Below are positions 36,460 through 45,285 of a stretch of DNA of 64,000 nt, piece after piece. The stretch is taken from contig NZ_RXNS01000008.1 of assembly GCF_003966155.1 (NCBI RefSeq), positions 122,369 to 186,368 on the forward strand. Reading direction: 5' to 3'. Each line of letters opens with the position of its first letter. The first letter of the stretch is position 1. The position numbers and the translations under genes were made by a program. The notes below the pieces were generated by a model. The model was given only the letters and a program-made list of their open reading frames with translations. It was not told the origin of the DNA and did no database searches. Origin of the DNA: Halomonas nitroreducens (GTDB lineage Bacteria; Pseudomonadota; Gammaproteobacteria; Pseudomonadales; Halomonadaceae).

Positions 36460-36747
36460 CTAGTTGATCAGCCAGCTCAGTACGGTTGCCCCCAGGAAGG
36501 CCCAGATCAGTGCGACGATGATGGCCTGGCGCATGATCGCGCGGACGGCCTTCCACAGCAGCCACAAGCCAAAGGCCAGCACCAGCAGGCTGAGCAGCGA
36601 GGGGGCGATGCCGAGGGTGTCGGAGGTGCCCTGGATGAAGCCGCTCACGGCATCGTCGAGGCCGCCGAAGAAGCCGAGGAGGGCGTCGACAAGGTAGTGG
36701 ATGAACTGGCCGAAGGCCTGGCCGATGAAGTCGAAGGCGTCTTGCAT
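36460..36747 (-). CDS. Small two-helix membrane protein, function unknown
   Basis: A 95-residue protein with an amphipathic N terminus (MQDAFDFIGQAFGQFIHYLVDALLGFF) and two strong hydrophobic stretches (about residues 47-65 and 72-92). I do not recognise a named family. It lies downstream of and in the same direction as the KefB-type antiporter gene (105 bases between them), so co-expression is possible. ATG 36747 is chosen because the upstream frame extension to 36840 is charged and unlike the rest. The start lacks a strong Shine-Dalgarno site, so the call is moderate. Confidence 0.6.
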   Translation of the reverse strand: MQDAFDFIGQAFGQFIHYLVDALLGFFGGLDDAVSGFIQGTSDTLGIAPSLLSLLVLAFGLWLLWKAVRAIMRQAIIVALIWAFLGATVLSWLIN

Positions 36748-36852
36748 GGAGTCTGGGTTCCTGTGGCAGCAGGAGGCCGGCGGCAGGTGGCCGCCGGCCC
36801 GGGGATCTCGGCTCAAGTATCGCGACAAGGCCTCTTGCAAGGCAAGCCGGGC

Positions 36853-38451
36853 TCAGCCCAGCTGGCTGGTCCGCGAGGCGATGCCGGCCTCTTCCGCGGC
36901 GCTGTCGGCGAGCGCCCGGCCCGCCTCGTCGTAGACGTGGAAGACCGCGTGGGCGCCGAGCTCGCGGATCGGCTCGATCTCCTCGGGGAACTCCACCACC
37001 GCGGTGATCCGCCCCTGGAAGCGGCGTGAGCGCAGCTGCTTGAGGGCGAAGAGGTTACCGGCATGGTGCGGCATGGCCAGCACCACCATGCGCACGTCCG
37101 GCGACATCAGCAGCTTGTCCCAGAAGTCGGAATCCACGGCATCCCCCTCCAGCACGTTGAAGCCGCGGGCGGTGAGACGCTTGACGCTCTTGGGATTGCT
37201 GTCGATGCCCAGCACCTGCAGCCCGTATTCCTTCTGCAGGCGGCGATAGACGCTGCGCCCGATGCGGCCCATGCCCAGCACCACCGCCTCGGCATCGCCG
37301 ACCTCGATGGGCCGGTCGCTGGGCGAGAGCTCGCTGATGTCGATGGCCGGCAGGCGCGGCTCCACCCAGCGGTACACCCGCTCGCTGAAGCCGTTGAGGA
37401 TCGCCGAGGCGCCAAAGCTCAAGGCCACCGCCAGCGACAGCACCACCAGCCAGCTCGCCGGCAGCCAGCCGTTGCTGGCGGCGATGGCCCCCACGATCAG
37501 GCCGAATTCCGAATAGTTGGTCAGGCTCAGCGTCGACAGCACCGAAGTGCGGTGACGCATGCGAAAGCGCAGGAAGACCCACTGGTAGAGCAGGCTCTTG
37601 AGCGGCAGCAGTACCACCAGCACCACGGCGATGCCGAACAGTTCCCAGCTGGGCATGGCGGTCAGGCCGAGGCTCAGGAAGAAGCCCACCAGCAGCAGTT
37701 CCTTGAGGCTGAACATCGAGCGAGCCAGGGTCTGGGCGGCGGGATGGGGGGCAAGCAGCAGGCCGATGATCAGGGCGCCGAGGTCCCCCTTGACGCCCAG
37801 CGACTCGAACAGCGCATAGCCCAGCACCAGGGCCAGCAGCATGCCGAACAGCATCTGCATCTCGCCGTGCCCCAGGCGGTCGAGAAGGGCGCGCAGGGCC
37901 GGTGCCAGGGGAATCAGCAGCACCAGGCCCAGGGCCCAGGGGCTGGGCAGTTCTCCGGTGGAGGCGGTGAGGAAGACCACCGCGAAGATGTCCTGCATGA
38001 TCAGCACGCCGATGGCCAGGCGCCCATAGGCGGTTTGGGTCTCGCTGCGCTTTTCCAGTACCTTGACCACGAACACCGTGCTGGAGAAGGACAGCGCGAA
38101 GCCGAGCAGGGCCAGGGTCTGCCAGCCAGTGTCCGCCAGCAGCGGCAGGCCCAGCCACTTGAGCAGCGAGAACAGCCCCACCATCGACAGCGTCGAGGCG
38201 AGCATGTGCAGCGAGGCGCCGCCCCAGACGTCGTTGCGCAGCAGGGTGCGGATGTCCAGCTTGAGGCCGATGCTGAACAGCAGCAGCGTGACCCCCACCC
38301 CGGCCAGCATGTCGAGGAGCGGCGTCACCTCATATCCCAGGGCGTTGAGCACGAAGCCGCCGGCCAGGAACCCCACCAGGGGTGGCAGACGAAGGCTCAT
38401 GGCGGTCAGGCCGCCGAGGAAGGCCGCGAGAATGAAGGCCGGATCGATCAT
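36853..38451 (-). CDS. KefB/YbaL-type monovalent cation:proton antiporter
   Basis: A 532-residue CPA2-family antiporter. About twelve membrane helices (residues 1-385) are followed by a cytosolic TrkA-N/RCK domain from about residue 395 with a Rossmann AVVLGMGRIGRSVYRRL motif. The KefB/KefC family exchanges K+ or Na+ for protons and is gated by nucleotides or glutathione adducts through the RCK domain. Length fits YbaL/KefB-like proteins lacking extra C-terminal domains. It is probably important for ion homeostasis in a halophile. It is divergent from yegS. Confidence 0.9.
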   Translation of the reverse strand: MIDPAFILAAFLGGLTAMSLRLPPLVGFLAGGFVLNALGYEVTPLLDMLAGVGVTLLLFSIGLKLDIRTLLRNDVWGGASLHMLASTLSMVGLFSLLKWLGLPLLADTGWQTLALLGFALSFSSTVFVVKVLEKRSETQTAYGRLAIGVLIMQDIFAVVFLTASTGELPSPWALGLVLLIPLAPALRALLDRLGHGEMQMLFGMLLALVLGYALFESLGVKGDLGALIIGLLLAPHPAAQTLARSMFSLKELLLVGFFLSLGLTAMPSWELFGIAVVLVVLLPLKSLLYQWVFLRFRMRHRTSVLSTLSLTNYSEFGLIVGAIAASNGWLPASWLVVLSLAVALSFGASAILNGFSERVYRWVEPRLPAIDISELSPSDRPIEVGDAEAVVLGMGRIGRSVYRRLQKEYGLQVLGIDSNPKSVKRLTARGFNVLEGDAVDSDFWDKLLMSPDVRMVVLAMPHHAGNLFALKQLRSRRFQGRITAVVEFPEEIEPIRELGAHAVFHVYDEAGRALADSAAEEAGIASRTSQLG

Positions 38452-38589
38452 TACGTCTCCCTGTGCCGGATATCCGGGAAGACACCTAGTGTAAGGAAGT
38501 CATAAAGTGAATGGCATTCATCTTTTCATCGTGCCCGCCTCGCGTGAAGCGCGCATGACCGCGGCAGGGCGCCAGGGAGTGGCAACGCC

Positions 38590-39486
38590 ATGGCCACACT
38601 GATCCTCAATGGCAAGACGGCTCAGGTGCCTGTGGTGCGCGAGGCGGTCTTCGCCTGTCGCGACGCGGGGCTGGCCCTGGAAGTCTGGGTCACCTGGGAG
38701 GCCGGCGATGCCACTCGCCTGGCCGAGTGGGCCGGCCAGGCAGGCGTCGACCGGGTGGTCGCCGGAGGCGGCGATGGCACCGTCAACGAGGTGGCCAATG
38801 GCCTCATGCGCCTGCCACAAGGGCGGCGACCGGCCTTGGGCATCCTGCCGCTGGGCAGCGCCAACGACCTGGCAACCGCCCTGGGGCTGCCGCTGGAGGC
38901 CGATGAAGCGCTGCGGATGGCGCTGCAGGAGGCGGCGCGGCCCATCGACGTGCCGCGCCTGGATGGCCGGCACTTCCTCAACATGGCCACCGGCGGCTTC
39001 GGTGCCGAAGTGACTTCCTCGACGCCCAAGAGCCTCAAGCGCCTGCTGGGCGGCGGCGCCTACTCGCTGATCGGCGCGCTCAAGGCCTGGCAGTACCACC
39101 CCTATCCGGGAGTGCTGCGCTGGGCCGATGGCGACCGCCAGGCCTCGCTGTTCGTGCTGGCCATGGGCAACGGGACCCGTTCCGGTGGTGGCCAGCGACT
39201 GACTCCCCAGGCGAGGATCGATGATGGCCTGCTGGACGTGCTGATACTGCGCGACTTCCGCTCGCTGCATGACATGTGGCGTATGCGCCAGGAACTGGAG
39301 TCGCGACCCGCACAGGGGGACTTCGTCGAGACCTTGCGCACCCCCTGGCTGAGCTTCGAGGGCCAGCGGTCGCTGCCGTTGACGCTGGATGGAGAGCCTC
39401 TCAAGCGACAGGGTTTCCGGGTCGAGGTCGACCCGGCCGCGCTCGACCTGGTGGTGCCCGCGGACTGCCCGCTACTTGCCGGGTAG
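38590..39486 (+). CDS. yegS: Lipid kinase YegS
   Basis: A 298-residue member of the diacylglycerol-kinase catalytic superfamily, called YegS and shown in E. coli to phosphorylate phosphatidylglycerol in vitro. The nucleotide-binding GGGDGTVNEVANG motif lies near residues 58-70 and is followed by LGILPLGSANDLA, both diagnostic. The C-terminal beta-sandwich domain is complete and the length matches E. coli YegS (299). It is a single gene; the ATG at 38590 follows a weak site in a short gap after the divergent antiporter. Confidence 0.93.
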   Translation: MATLILNGKTAQVPVVREAVFACRDAGLALEVWVTWEAGDATRLAEWAGQAGVDRVVAGGGDGTVNEVANGLMRLPQGRRPALGILPLGSANDLATALGLPLEADEALRMALQEAARPIDVPRLDGRHFLNMATGGFGAEVTSSTPKSLKRLLGGGAYSLIGALKAWQYHPYPGVLRWADGDRQASLFVLAMGNGTRSGGGQRLTPQARIDDGLLDVLILRDFRSLHDMWRMRQELESRPAQGDFVETLRTPWLSFEGQRSLPLTLDGEPLKRQGFRVEVDPAALDLVVPADCPLLAG

Positions 39487-39660
39487 CGGCCGGCGCTCCG
39501 CCCGCGGGGGCGGCACTGATAAAGGGGGGCAGCGTGCCCAGGCTTGGCCCTCGCCTTGTTCGCTTGTGCCCCGCTGCCACTCGCCTCAGGGGCCGCTGGC
39601 CAGCCGCCGAGCATCGCGGCATCATGAAGGCTCCGTCCATCGCTATTCGGAGATCGTGCC

Positions 39661-40089
39661 ATGCTGACTCCCTTCCATCTCGCCGTGCAGGTGCGTGACC
39701 TGGGCGAGGCCCGCCACTTCTATGGCGCGCTGCTGGGCTGCGACGAGGGACGCTCGAGCGATACCTGGGTCGACTTCAACCTGTTCGGACACCAGTTCGT
39801 CTGCCACCTCAACCCGGCCCTCGGCGAGCTGCCACGGGACGATCATCGCAACCCCGTCGATGGCCATGGGGTGCCGGTGCCGCACTTCGGCGTGGTGCTG
39901 GAGATGGCCGACTGGGAGGCGCTGGTCGACCGCCTGACCGCGGCGGGTGTCCGCTTCGAGATCGAGCCGTACATCCGTTTCCGTGGCGAGCCCGGCGAGC
40001 AGGCCACGATGTTCTTCCGTGACCCCAGCGGCAACGCCCTCGAGTTCAAGGCCTTCCGGGATATCCAGGGACAGCTGTTCGCCCGCTGA
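39661..40089 (+). CDS. VOC-family (glyoxalase-like) protein
   Basis: A 142-residue protein of the vicinal-oxygen-chelate fold with two beta-alpha-beta modules. The first has the [21 protein letters not shown] pattern and the second ends [15 protein letters not shown]. Metal-ligand candidates are His in FHLAV, a central histidine in PVPHFGVVL, and Glu in ALEFKAF. Members include glyoxalases, dioxygenases and resistance proteins, so only the fold can be called. It is followed by the lipoprotein gene after 60 bases. Confidence 0.88.
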   Translation: MLTPFHLAVQVRDLGEARHFYGALLGCDEGRSSDTWVDFNLFGHQFVCHLNPALGELPRDDHRNPVDGHGVPVPHFGVVLEMADWEALVDRLTAAGVRFEIEPYIRFRGEPGEQATMFFRDPSGNALEFKAFRDIQGQLFAR

Positions 40090-40149
40090 ACTCGCCTTGC
40101 GGTGGCAGTGTCGCTTTGGTGCAACGACGTTCCACCCAAGGAGAGAAGG

Positions 40150-40878
40150 ATGGCCATGAAACCCTGGATGCCGGTTGTCCTGGCATTGGCAGTCGGTCTT
40201 GCCGCTTGCGGCGATGACGAGAACGCGCCCGCCGAAGAGTCGAGTGCGAGCCCGGCTGAGTCCACCGATGCCGCCCCGGCCGACGGCGAGGCGCCAGGCG
40301 GCATGGCGACCGAGCCTGAGGCCGAGGCGGCGAGCGCCCCGGCGACCGAGCCTGAAGGCGAGGCGGTGGACGAGGCCGCGATGCAGGCAGAGGAGGCGAG
40401 CGACGAGGCCAGCCTGGACGACGCGCCGGCCACCGACACTCTGAGCGAGGACGCCGCGCTGCCTGGCGAGTCCACCAGCGCCGAGGTGGACGACATCATC
40501 CGCGAGACCGAGCGCCGCTTCGAGGAAGCCAGCAAGAAGATCGACGAACAGTTCGAGCAGGCCGAGCACGAGTCGCCCGAGCCGGCATCAGGGGCCGAGG
40601 CCACGGCGGACCTCGAGACGACCCTCGACGAGGACGTCTCGACGCCGGTCAGCGAGCCGAGCCTTCAGGGCAGCTCGGATCCCGAGGTCGAGGCGATCCT
40701 CGAGGAGACCGAGCGGCGCTTCGAAGAGGCCAGCAAGAAGATCGACGAGCAGTTCGAGCAGGCCGAACTGGAGGTGCCCAGCGAGATCCGCGAGGCCACC
40801 GACGTCGAGGACGCCGCGCCGCGGGATGACGGGACGAGCCCCGATGGGGAGAGCGCCACCGAGGCGTCGGCGCCCTGA
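40150..40878 (+). CDS. Acidic lipoprotein with a duplicated helical motif
   Basis: A 242-residue predicted lipoprotein. A short signal ends in the lipobox VGLAAC with Cys20 as the acylation site. The mature protein is extremely rich in Glu, Asp, Ala and Ser and probably mostly disordered. Two copies of a 28-residue helical segment stand out, at 112-139 and 179-206. Each contains ETERRFEEASKKIDEQFEQ and begins E-V-(D/E). No database family is recognised. ATG 40150 follows AAGGAGAGAAGG. A strong terminator follows directly. Confidence 0.8.
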   Translation: MAMKPWMPVVLALAVGLAACGDDENAPAEESSASPAESTDAAPADGEAPGGMATEPEAEAASAPATEPEGEAVDEAAMQAEEASDEASLDDAPATDTLSEDAALPGESTSAEVDDIIRETERRFEEASKKIDEQFEQAEHESPEPASGAEATADLETTLDEDVSTPVSEPSLQGSSDPEVEAILEETERRFEEASKKIDEQFEQAELEVPSEIREATDVEDAAPRDDGTSPDGESATEASAP

Positions 40879-40893
40879 GCGGCCGCCCATGAA

Positions 40894-40918
40894 AAAGGCC
40901 CGCCGATGGCGGGCCTTT
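40894..40918. terminator. Bidirectional terminator
   Basis: AAAGGCCCGCC and GGCGGGCCTTT form an 11-bp stem with a 3-base loop, with A residues on the left and T residues on the right. It can end both the lipoprotein transcript and the converging cold-shock transcript. Confidence 0.85.
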
Positions 40919-40972
40919 CCTGGGCTGCCGATGCTGGAGATCGGCGCCGGGTGTCAACGCGGTCTCACGACC

Positions 40973-41179
40973 TCAGTCGGTGACCCGGATGTTGGAGGCC
41001 TGAAGGCCCTTCTTGCCCTGGGTAACCTCGAAGGTGACCTTCTGGCCGTCCTGCAGGGACTTGAAGCCTTCAGCCTGAATCTCGGAGAAGTGAGCGAACA
41101 GATCATCACCGCCGTCGTCCGGAGAGATGAAGCCATAGCCCTTGGTGTCGTTGAACCACTTGACAGTGCCAGTTGCCAT
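40973..41179 (-). CDS. Cold-shock protein (CspA family)
   Basis: A 68-residue single-domain CSD protein that binds single-stranded RNA and DNA. RNP-1 is KGYGFI (about residues 13-18) and RNP-2 is DLFAHF (about 28-33). The C-terminal [14 protein letters not shown] is typical of gammaproteobacterial CspA/CspD-type proteins. It acts as an RNA chaperone, either constitutive or cold-induced. A leader of up to about 300 bases without a gene lies upstream, consistent with the long regulated 5' UTR of csp mRNAs. Confidence 0.95.
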   Translation of the reverse strand: MATGTVKWFNDTKGYGFISPDDGGDDLFAHFSEIQAEGFKSLQDGQKVTFEVTQGKKGLQASNIRVTD

Positions 41180-41485
41180 TGTCGATTTCCTTAACTAACT
41201 AGATGATGGTGCTGGGCCGGCCCGGTCGGGGACCGCACCGCGAGCCCGTAGTGCGTGGGCAAGACAAGGAAGAAGTGCGCACCGGGTGTATCGAAGGAAT
41301 CGAAGTACAACTGACGACTTTTCTGCTTGCTGACCAACGCAGCGGATAGTGCATCAGCGCCAGGGTTGCGTCAACCGAGTGCCGCAGGGAGACTGGTGCT
41401 TCCGCCCGCAAGGTCACTGTAGATCGAAAGCCCCTGGTCGTCCAGCGACCCGGGGAGACCGGAACGGCATAAGACGAGACTCGAC
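41180..41485 (-). promoter_or_regulatory. Probable cold-shock mRNA leader and intergenic region
   Basis: About 305 bases with no gene separate the cold-shock gene from the divergent TM2 gene. Cold-shock genes usually have a long structured 5' UTR that controls translation with temperature, so the part next to 41179 is read as that leader. No specific cold-box was located. Confidence 0.4.
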
Positions 41486-41911
41486 ATGACCCACACCCGC
41501 ATCGCTTCCCAGGACACCCACAGCAAGGTGGTCGGCTATCTGCTGTGGCTCTTCGGCTTCCTCGGCGCCCACCGTTTCTACTACGGCAAGCCGGTCACCG
41601 GCACCCTCTGGTTCTTCACACTGGGACTGCTCGGCATCGGCTGGCTGATCGACCTGTTCCTGATCCCGTCCATGGATCGCCAGGCGGACCTGCGCTTCCA
41701 GTCCGGACCGACCAACTACACCCTGGCCTGGCTGCTGCTGACCTTCCTCGGCGTCTTCGGCATCCACCGCTTCTACCTCGGCAAGTGGCTCACCGGCCTC
41801 GTCTATCTGTGCACCCTGGGGCTGTTCGGCCTGGGGGTGCTCTATGACTTCTGGACCCTCAACGACCAGATCTCCATGCGCCATGCCAAGCGTGGCATCT
41901 TCAACGACTGA
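41486..41911 (+). CDS. TM2 domain-containing membrane protein (duplicated)
   Basis: A 141-residue membrane protein made of two TM2 modules in tandem. Each has a G-x-H-R-F-Y-x-G/L-K motif between hydrophobic helices: GAHRFYYGKPVTGTLWFFTLG in the first half and GIHRFYLGKWLTGLVYLCTLG in the second, each followed by a D-x-F/W helix. Function of TM2 proteins in bacteria is not established. The RhtB/LysE gene follows 11 bases later, suggesting co-transcription. Confidence 0.88.
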   Translation: MTHTRIASQDTHSKVVGYLLWLFGFLGAHRFYYGKPVTGTLWFFTLGLLGIGWLIDLFLIPSMDRQADLRFQSGPTNYTLAWLLLTFLGVFGIHRFYLGKWLTGLVYLCTLGLFGLGVLYDFWTLNDQISMRHAKRGIFND

Positions 41912-41922
41912 GGATTCCGGCG

Positions 41923-42567
41923 ATGCTGCTCGACGCCCAGTTCTGGCCGTTCCTGGTGGCCATCACCCTGCTCAGTATCACGCCGGGGGTGGACACCCTG
42001 CTGGTGATTCGCAATACCGCCCGGGGCGGGCTGGGGGACGGCGTGCTGACCAGCCTGGGAATCTGCAGCGGCCTGTTCGTGCATGCCGCCGTCTCGGCGC
42101 TGGGCATCTCGCTGATCCTGCTGCAGTCGGCCTGGGCCTTCGGGGTGCTCAAGCTCGCCGGGGCCGGCTACCTGATCTGGCTGGGACTGGGCGCCCTGCG
42201 GGCGGCGCGGCGCGGCCAGGGCCTGCCGGTGGCGGGAGTCGTCGGCGAGGCCGCCCGGGTGCCGGCCAGGCGGTCGCTGCGCGAGGGGCTGCTGTCCAAC
42301 GTGCTCAACCCCAAGACGGTGGTCTTCTACATGGCCTTCCTGCCCCAGTTCATTGCCCCGGGGGATCCGGCGCTGGCCAAGTCGCTGTGGCTGGCGGGGA
42401 TCCATTTCCTGGTCGCCAACCTGTGGCAGGTCGCCGTGGCGGTGCTGGTGGGGCGCGCCGGGCGCTGGCTGGCGAGCGCGGCCTTTTCCCGCTGGCTCAA
42501 TGCGGTGACCGGCGGAGTCCTGATGGCCTTCGGGGTCAAGCTGGCGCTGACCCGCACCCCCGGCTGA
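41923..42567 (+). CDS. LysE/RhtB-family amino-acid exporter
   Basis: A 214-residue inner-membrane exporter with six hydrophobic helices. Family signatures are TPGVDTLLVIRNTARGG near the N terminus and a central NPKTVVFYMAFLPQFI. RhtB-type proteins export homoserine, threonine, leucine or other amino acids; the substrate cannot be deduced. Start ATG 41923 follows GAGGATTCCGGCG in close spacing behind the TM2 gene. The 3' flank carries unusual heptamer repeats before the converging slt gene. Confidence 0.9.
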   Translation: MLLDAQFWPFLVAITLLSITPGVDTLLVIRNTARGGLGDGVLTSLGICSGLFVHAAVSALGISLILLQSAWAFGVLKLAGAGYLIWLGLGALRAARRGQGLPVAGVVGEAARVPARRSLREGLLSNVLNPKTVVFYMAFLPQFIAPGDPALAKSLWLAGIHFLVANLWQVAVAVLVGRAGRWLASAAFSRWLNAVTGGVLMAFGVKLALTRTPG

Positions 42568-42575
42568 TCGTGATC

Positions 42576-42603
42576 AGGGACAAGGGACAAGGGACAAGGG
42601 ACA
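42576..42603. repeat. Heptamer repeat AGGGACA, four copies
   Basis: Four perfect tandem copies of AGGGACA lie just after the RhtB gene stop. They are followed by an AGTTAGGAGCTAGG stretch and then a second heptamer array with a different unit. Confidence 0.9.
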
Positions 42604-42643
42604 AGGAGTTAGGAGCTAGGGGCCGCGAGGCAGCAGCATCTTG

Positions 42644-42748
42644 CTCGCAACTCGCAACTCGCAACTCGCAACTCGCAACTCGCAACTCGCAACTCGCAAC
42701 TCGCAACTCGCAACTCGCAACTCGCAACTCGCACCTCGCACCTCGCCC
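42644..42748. repeat. Heptamer repeat CTCGCAA, twelve perfect plus three variant copies
   Basis: Twelve uninterrupted copies of CTCGCAA (42644-42727) are followed by CTCGCAC twice and CTCGCCC once. The array sits in the convergent gap between the RhtB-type gene and slt, ending 15 bases before the slt stop. A 7-base period makes any frame read through it cycle through all three phases, and the frames crossing it are artefacts. Copy number is likely to vary between strains. Confidence 0.95.
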
Positions 42749-42763
42749 CTCGTCCCACGGAAC

Positions 42764-44713
42764 CTAGTTGCGGGCCAGCAACGAACCGTCGTAGCGCATG
42801 TTCTGCTCCGCCGGCGTCAGCAGGGAGATCCCCTGGGTCGCGCCGCCCTGGGCCAGGCTGGCGAAGATCACCCGGTACGTCAGCACCGCCTGCACATAGT
42901 GGCGCGTCTCGCGGAAGGGAATGCTCTCGACGAACAGGTCGAAGGCCTCCGGGGCTTGCTCGAGCCAGCGGTCGACCCGGTGCGGGCCGGCATTGTAGGC
43001 GGCGGTGGCGGCCAGGCGATTGCCCCGGTAGCGGTCGAGCATCTCGCCGATGTAGGTGCTGCCCAGGCGGATGTTCACGGCGGGATCCAGCACGCCGTAG
43101 GGCCCCGGGTCGTCGAGGCCCAGTTGGCGGCTGACCTGGGCGGCGGTGGCCGGCATCAGCTGCATCAGGCCCCGGGCGCCGGCCGGGGAGAGCGCCTCGG
43201 GGTTGTAGGCGCTCTCGCGGCGAGCGATGCCCATCAGCAGGTAGGGATCGACGCCGGTGACCTCGCCCCAGCGCAGGAAGTGGTCGCGGTAGGCTTCGGG
43301 AAAGCGCCAGTCCAGGGCATCCCACAGTTCCGCGGCGATGGTGGTCTGCACCAGGCGGGCATGCCAGCCTTCCCGCTGGGCGTAGCCGGCCATGGCCCGG
43401 GCCTCCTGCGGCGAGGCATTCGCCGCGGCGTGGTACCATTCGCTGGCGGCCAGTCCCGGCTCGCCGAGCCGCAGCAGGGCCTCGGTGCGACGCACCGCGG
43501 GGCTCTCGGCGATGGCCTGGCGCTGTGCCGGTGCGATGCTGGTCGATGCCATCTTCAGCGCATACGGCTGGCCAAGCCGGTCGGCAGCGGCGAAGCCGTA
43601 GAAGTCGCGCTCGCCGGCGGCCCGCCGATAGGCCGCCTGGGCGGTGGCGTCATCGCCGCGCTGCTCGTGGGCGCGGGCCAGCCAGTATTGCCAGCGGGCC
43701 TCGTCGCGTTCCGCCTCGGGGAGCCGGCCGATCCAGTCGGTCACGCCCGCCCAGTCGCGGTCGGCCAGCGCCACCCGGGTGCGCAGCTCGAACAGGTCAG
43801 TGTCGGCCAGTCGCGGCAGGACGCCGTCGACCCAGGCGCGGTTCTGGTCGATGTCGCGGACCAGGGAGTAGAACGCCAGGTCGTGCTCGATGGCGTCGCG
43901 ATGCGCCTCGTTGATCGTCAGGCTCGGCGACACCTTGCGCCAGGCCTCCAGGGCCGCCTCGGTGTCGGCGCGGGTGAAACCATGCATGGCGGCGGCGAAC
44001 AGCGCCCCGCTGCCCTGGCAGTCGGGGCCGATGCAAGCGGGCACCCGGGTGATCGCCGCATAGTCCTGCTGCAGGCGTTCCATGGCCGCCCGGCCATTGT
44101 CCCAGTCGTCGCCCAGCATGCGGCCCAGGTAGCGGGCCAGCCCGGTCTCCCCCGCCTGCCAGGCCAGCATCAGGCGCTCCCAGGTCGCCACCGGGCCGAT
44201 CTCGCCCCGGGCCCGCAGGGTGGCGAAGAGGGGGTCGCAGGCATCCGGCTGGGAGCGGCCGACCGCCCACAGCCGACGGCCGCCCTCGGCGGCCGCCTGG
44301 GGCGCCTCGTCCAGCAGGGCGGTATAGTAATGGCACTGGCGTGCGGTCCCCGACGGCTCGCCATCGGCCACGGCGAGCAGGTGCCGGTAGCGGCCGGCCT
44401 CGCCATAGGCCGAGATGGCCTGGCCGCGCATCCAGCCCGCCAGAGGCGAGTCGGCATGGCGCTCGAGGAAGGTCAGCACCTCGCCGGGCTCGGCGGCGGG
44501 CAGGCGTGCCTTGAGGCGGTGGTAGTCGACATAGCCGGCCAGGACATGATCATCGATGGCGGCGCGGTCGATGGCTTCCCAGCGGTGCTGGCGCGCCGCC
44601 TGGAGCGCATCGCGCATGGCCCGGTCACCGGGCTCGGCGTGAACGACCGCGGGCAGGCAGAGCAGGGCGGCGGTCAGCAGGGACTTCCAGGGAACAAGGG
44701 GGAACCTTGGCAT
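42764..44713 (-). CDS. slt: Soluble lytic murein transglycosylase
   Basis: A 649-residue periplasmic peptidoglycan lyase of the Slt70 type. A signal peptide (residues 1-26, ending VVHA-EP) is followed by a long helical superhelical ring domain and a C-terminal SLT lysozyme-like domain (about 480-620). The catalytic glutamate is in GIARRESAYNPEALSPAGARGLMQLMP, with YNAGPHRVDRWL further on. It cleaves glycan strands to anhydro-muropeptides during cell-wall recycling. Length matches the gammaproteobacterial enzyme. Confidence 0.95.
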   Translation of the reverse strand: MPRFPLVPWKSLLTAALLCLPAVVHAEPGDRAMRDALQAARQHRWEAIDRAAIDDHVLAGYVDYHRLKARLPAAEPGEVLTFLERHADSPLAGWMRGQAISAYGEAGRYRHLLAVADGEPSGTARQCHYYTALLDEAPQAAAEGGRRLWAVGRSQPDACDPLFATLRARGEIGPVATWERLMLAWQAGETGLARYLGRMLGDDWDNGRAAMERLQQDYAAITRVPACIGPDCQGSGALFAAAMHGFTRADTEAALEAWRKVSPSLTINEAHRDAIEHDLAFYSLVRDIDQNRAWVDGVLPRLADTDLFELRTRVALADRDWAGVTDWIGRLPEAERDEARWQYWLARAHEQRGDDATAQAAYRRAAGERDFYGFAAADRLGQPYALKMASTSIAPAQRQAIAESPAVRRTEALLRLGEPGLAASEWYHAAANASPQEARAMAGYAQREGWHARLVQTTIAAELWDALDWRFPEAYRDHFLRWGEVTGVDPYLLMGIARRESAYNPEALSPAGARGLMQLMPATAAQVSRQLGLDDPGPYGVLDPAVNIRLGSTYIGEMLDRYRGNRLAATAAYNAGPHRVDRWLEQAPEAFDLFVESIPFRETRHYVQAVLTYRVIFASLAQGGATQGISLLTPAEQNMRYDGSLLARN

Positions 44714-44875
44714 CGTGGCGCCTCATTGGTTGTGCTGGCGTGGACCGGTGGAGAGGGCCACCATGGTCGCCCATGGCGGGAGGCTTGAGTAGTGTCGTCG
44801 CTCGCCGACGCCCCCGAGGCGCCGCGACTCTCTTATCGTTTAGCGGCAATCCCCGTTGCCGGCAAGGAGGACGAG

Positions 44876-45205
44876 ATGGCAGGTTTCAATGGTCTGGCGC
44901 TGTTCCAGCGCCTCAAGCACCGCTCCCGGGCGCTGGGACAGATGCGCCGCGCCCTGCGCCTGTTCGGCCCGATGCTGGGCGACGTGCTCCGCGGCCGCTA
45001 CCGGCCGGTGCCCTGGTCGGCACTGCTGTGGATGCTCGCGGCCCTGGCCTACCTGTTCTCGCCGCTGGACCTGATTCCCGATGTCCTGCTGCTGCTGGGC
45101 CTGGCGGACGACGTGGTGGTGGTCGGCTGGCTGCTGACCCGGGTCGACCGCGCCCTGGCCGACTATCGCGCCTGGAAGGAGGGCGACGACGCGGCCACGC
45201 CCTGA
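44876..45205 (+). CDS. YkvA-family DUF1232 protein
   Basis: A 109-residue small membrane-associated protein with the DUF1232 core (about residues 45-85). The core contains the signature LAYLFSPLDLIPDVLLLLGLADDVVVVGWLL. DUF1232 proteins are widespread and lack a defined function. ATG 44876 is chosen after GCAAGGAGGACGAG; the frame extends upstream to 44792 but without a ribosome site. It is divergent from slt. Confidence 0.85.
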   Translation: MAGFNGLALFQRLKHRSRALGQMRRALRLFGPMLGDVLRGRYRPVPWSALLWMLAALAYLFSPLDLIPDVLLLLGLADDVVVVGWLLTRVDRALADYRAWKEGDDAATP

Positions 45206-45239
45206 TGCATTGCCAGGGCGAGGCGTTCAGGCTAGATTG

Positions 45240-45255
45240 AGTCAAACGTTTGACT
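45240..45255. promoter_or_regulatory. Perfect 16-bp palindrome upstream of the thioesterase pair
   Basis: AGTCAAACGTTTGACT reads the same on both strands and lies 31 bases before the first thioesterase ATG. The CAAAC/GTTTG arms recall operators of TetR-type regulators of fatty-acid and CoA-thioester metabolism such as PsrA, but with no spacer, so the regulator is not identified. Confidence 0.55.
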
Positions 45256-45285
45256 TGATGCCGATCCCGGCCGACGAGGTACCCC

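Noticed and set aside
42644..42748. CRISPR array
   Set aside because: The units are 7 bases, directly adjacent, without spacers and without cas genes; this is a simple tandem repeat.
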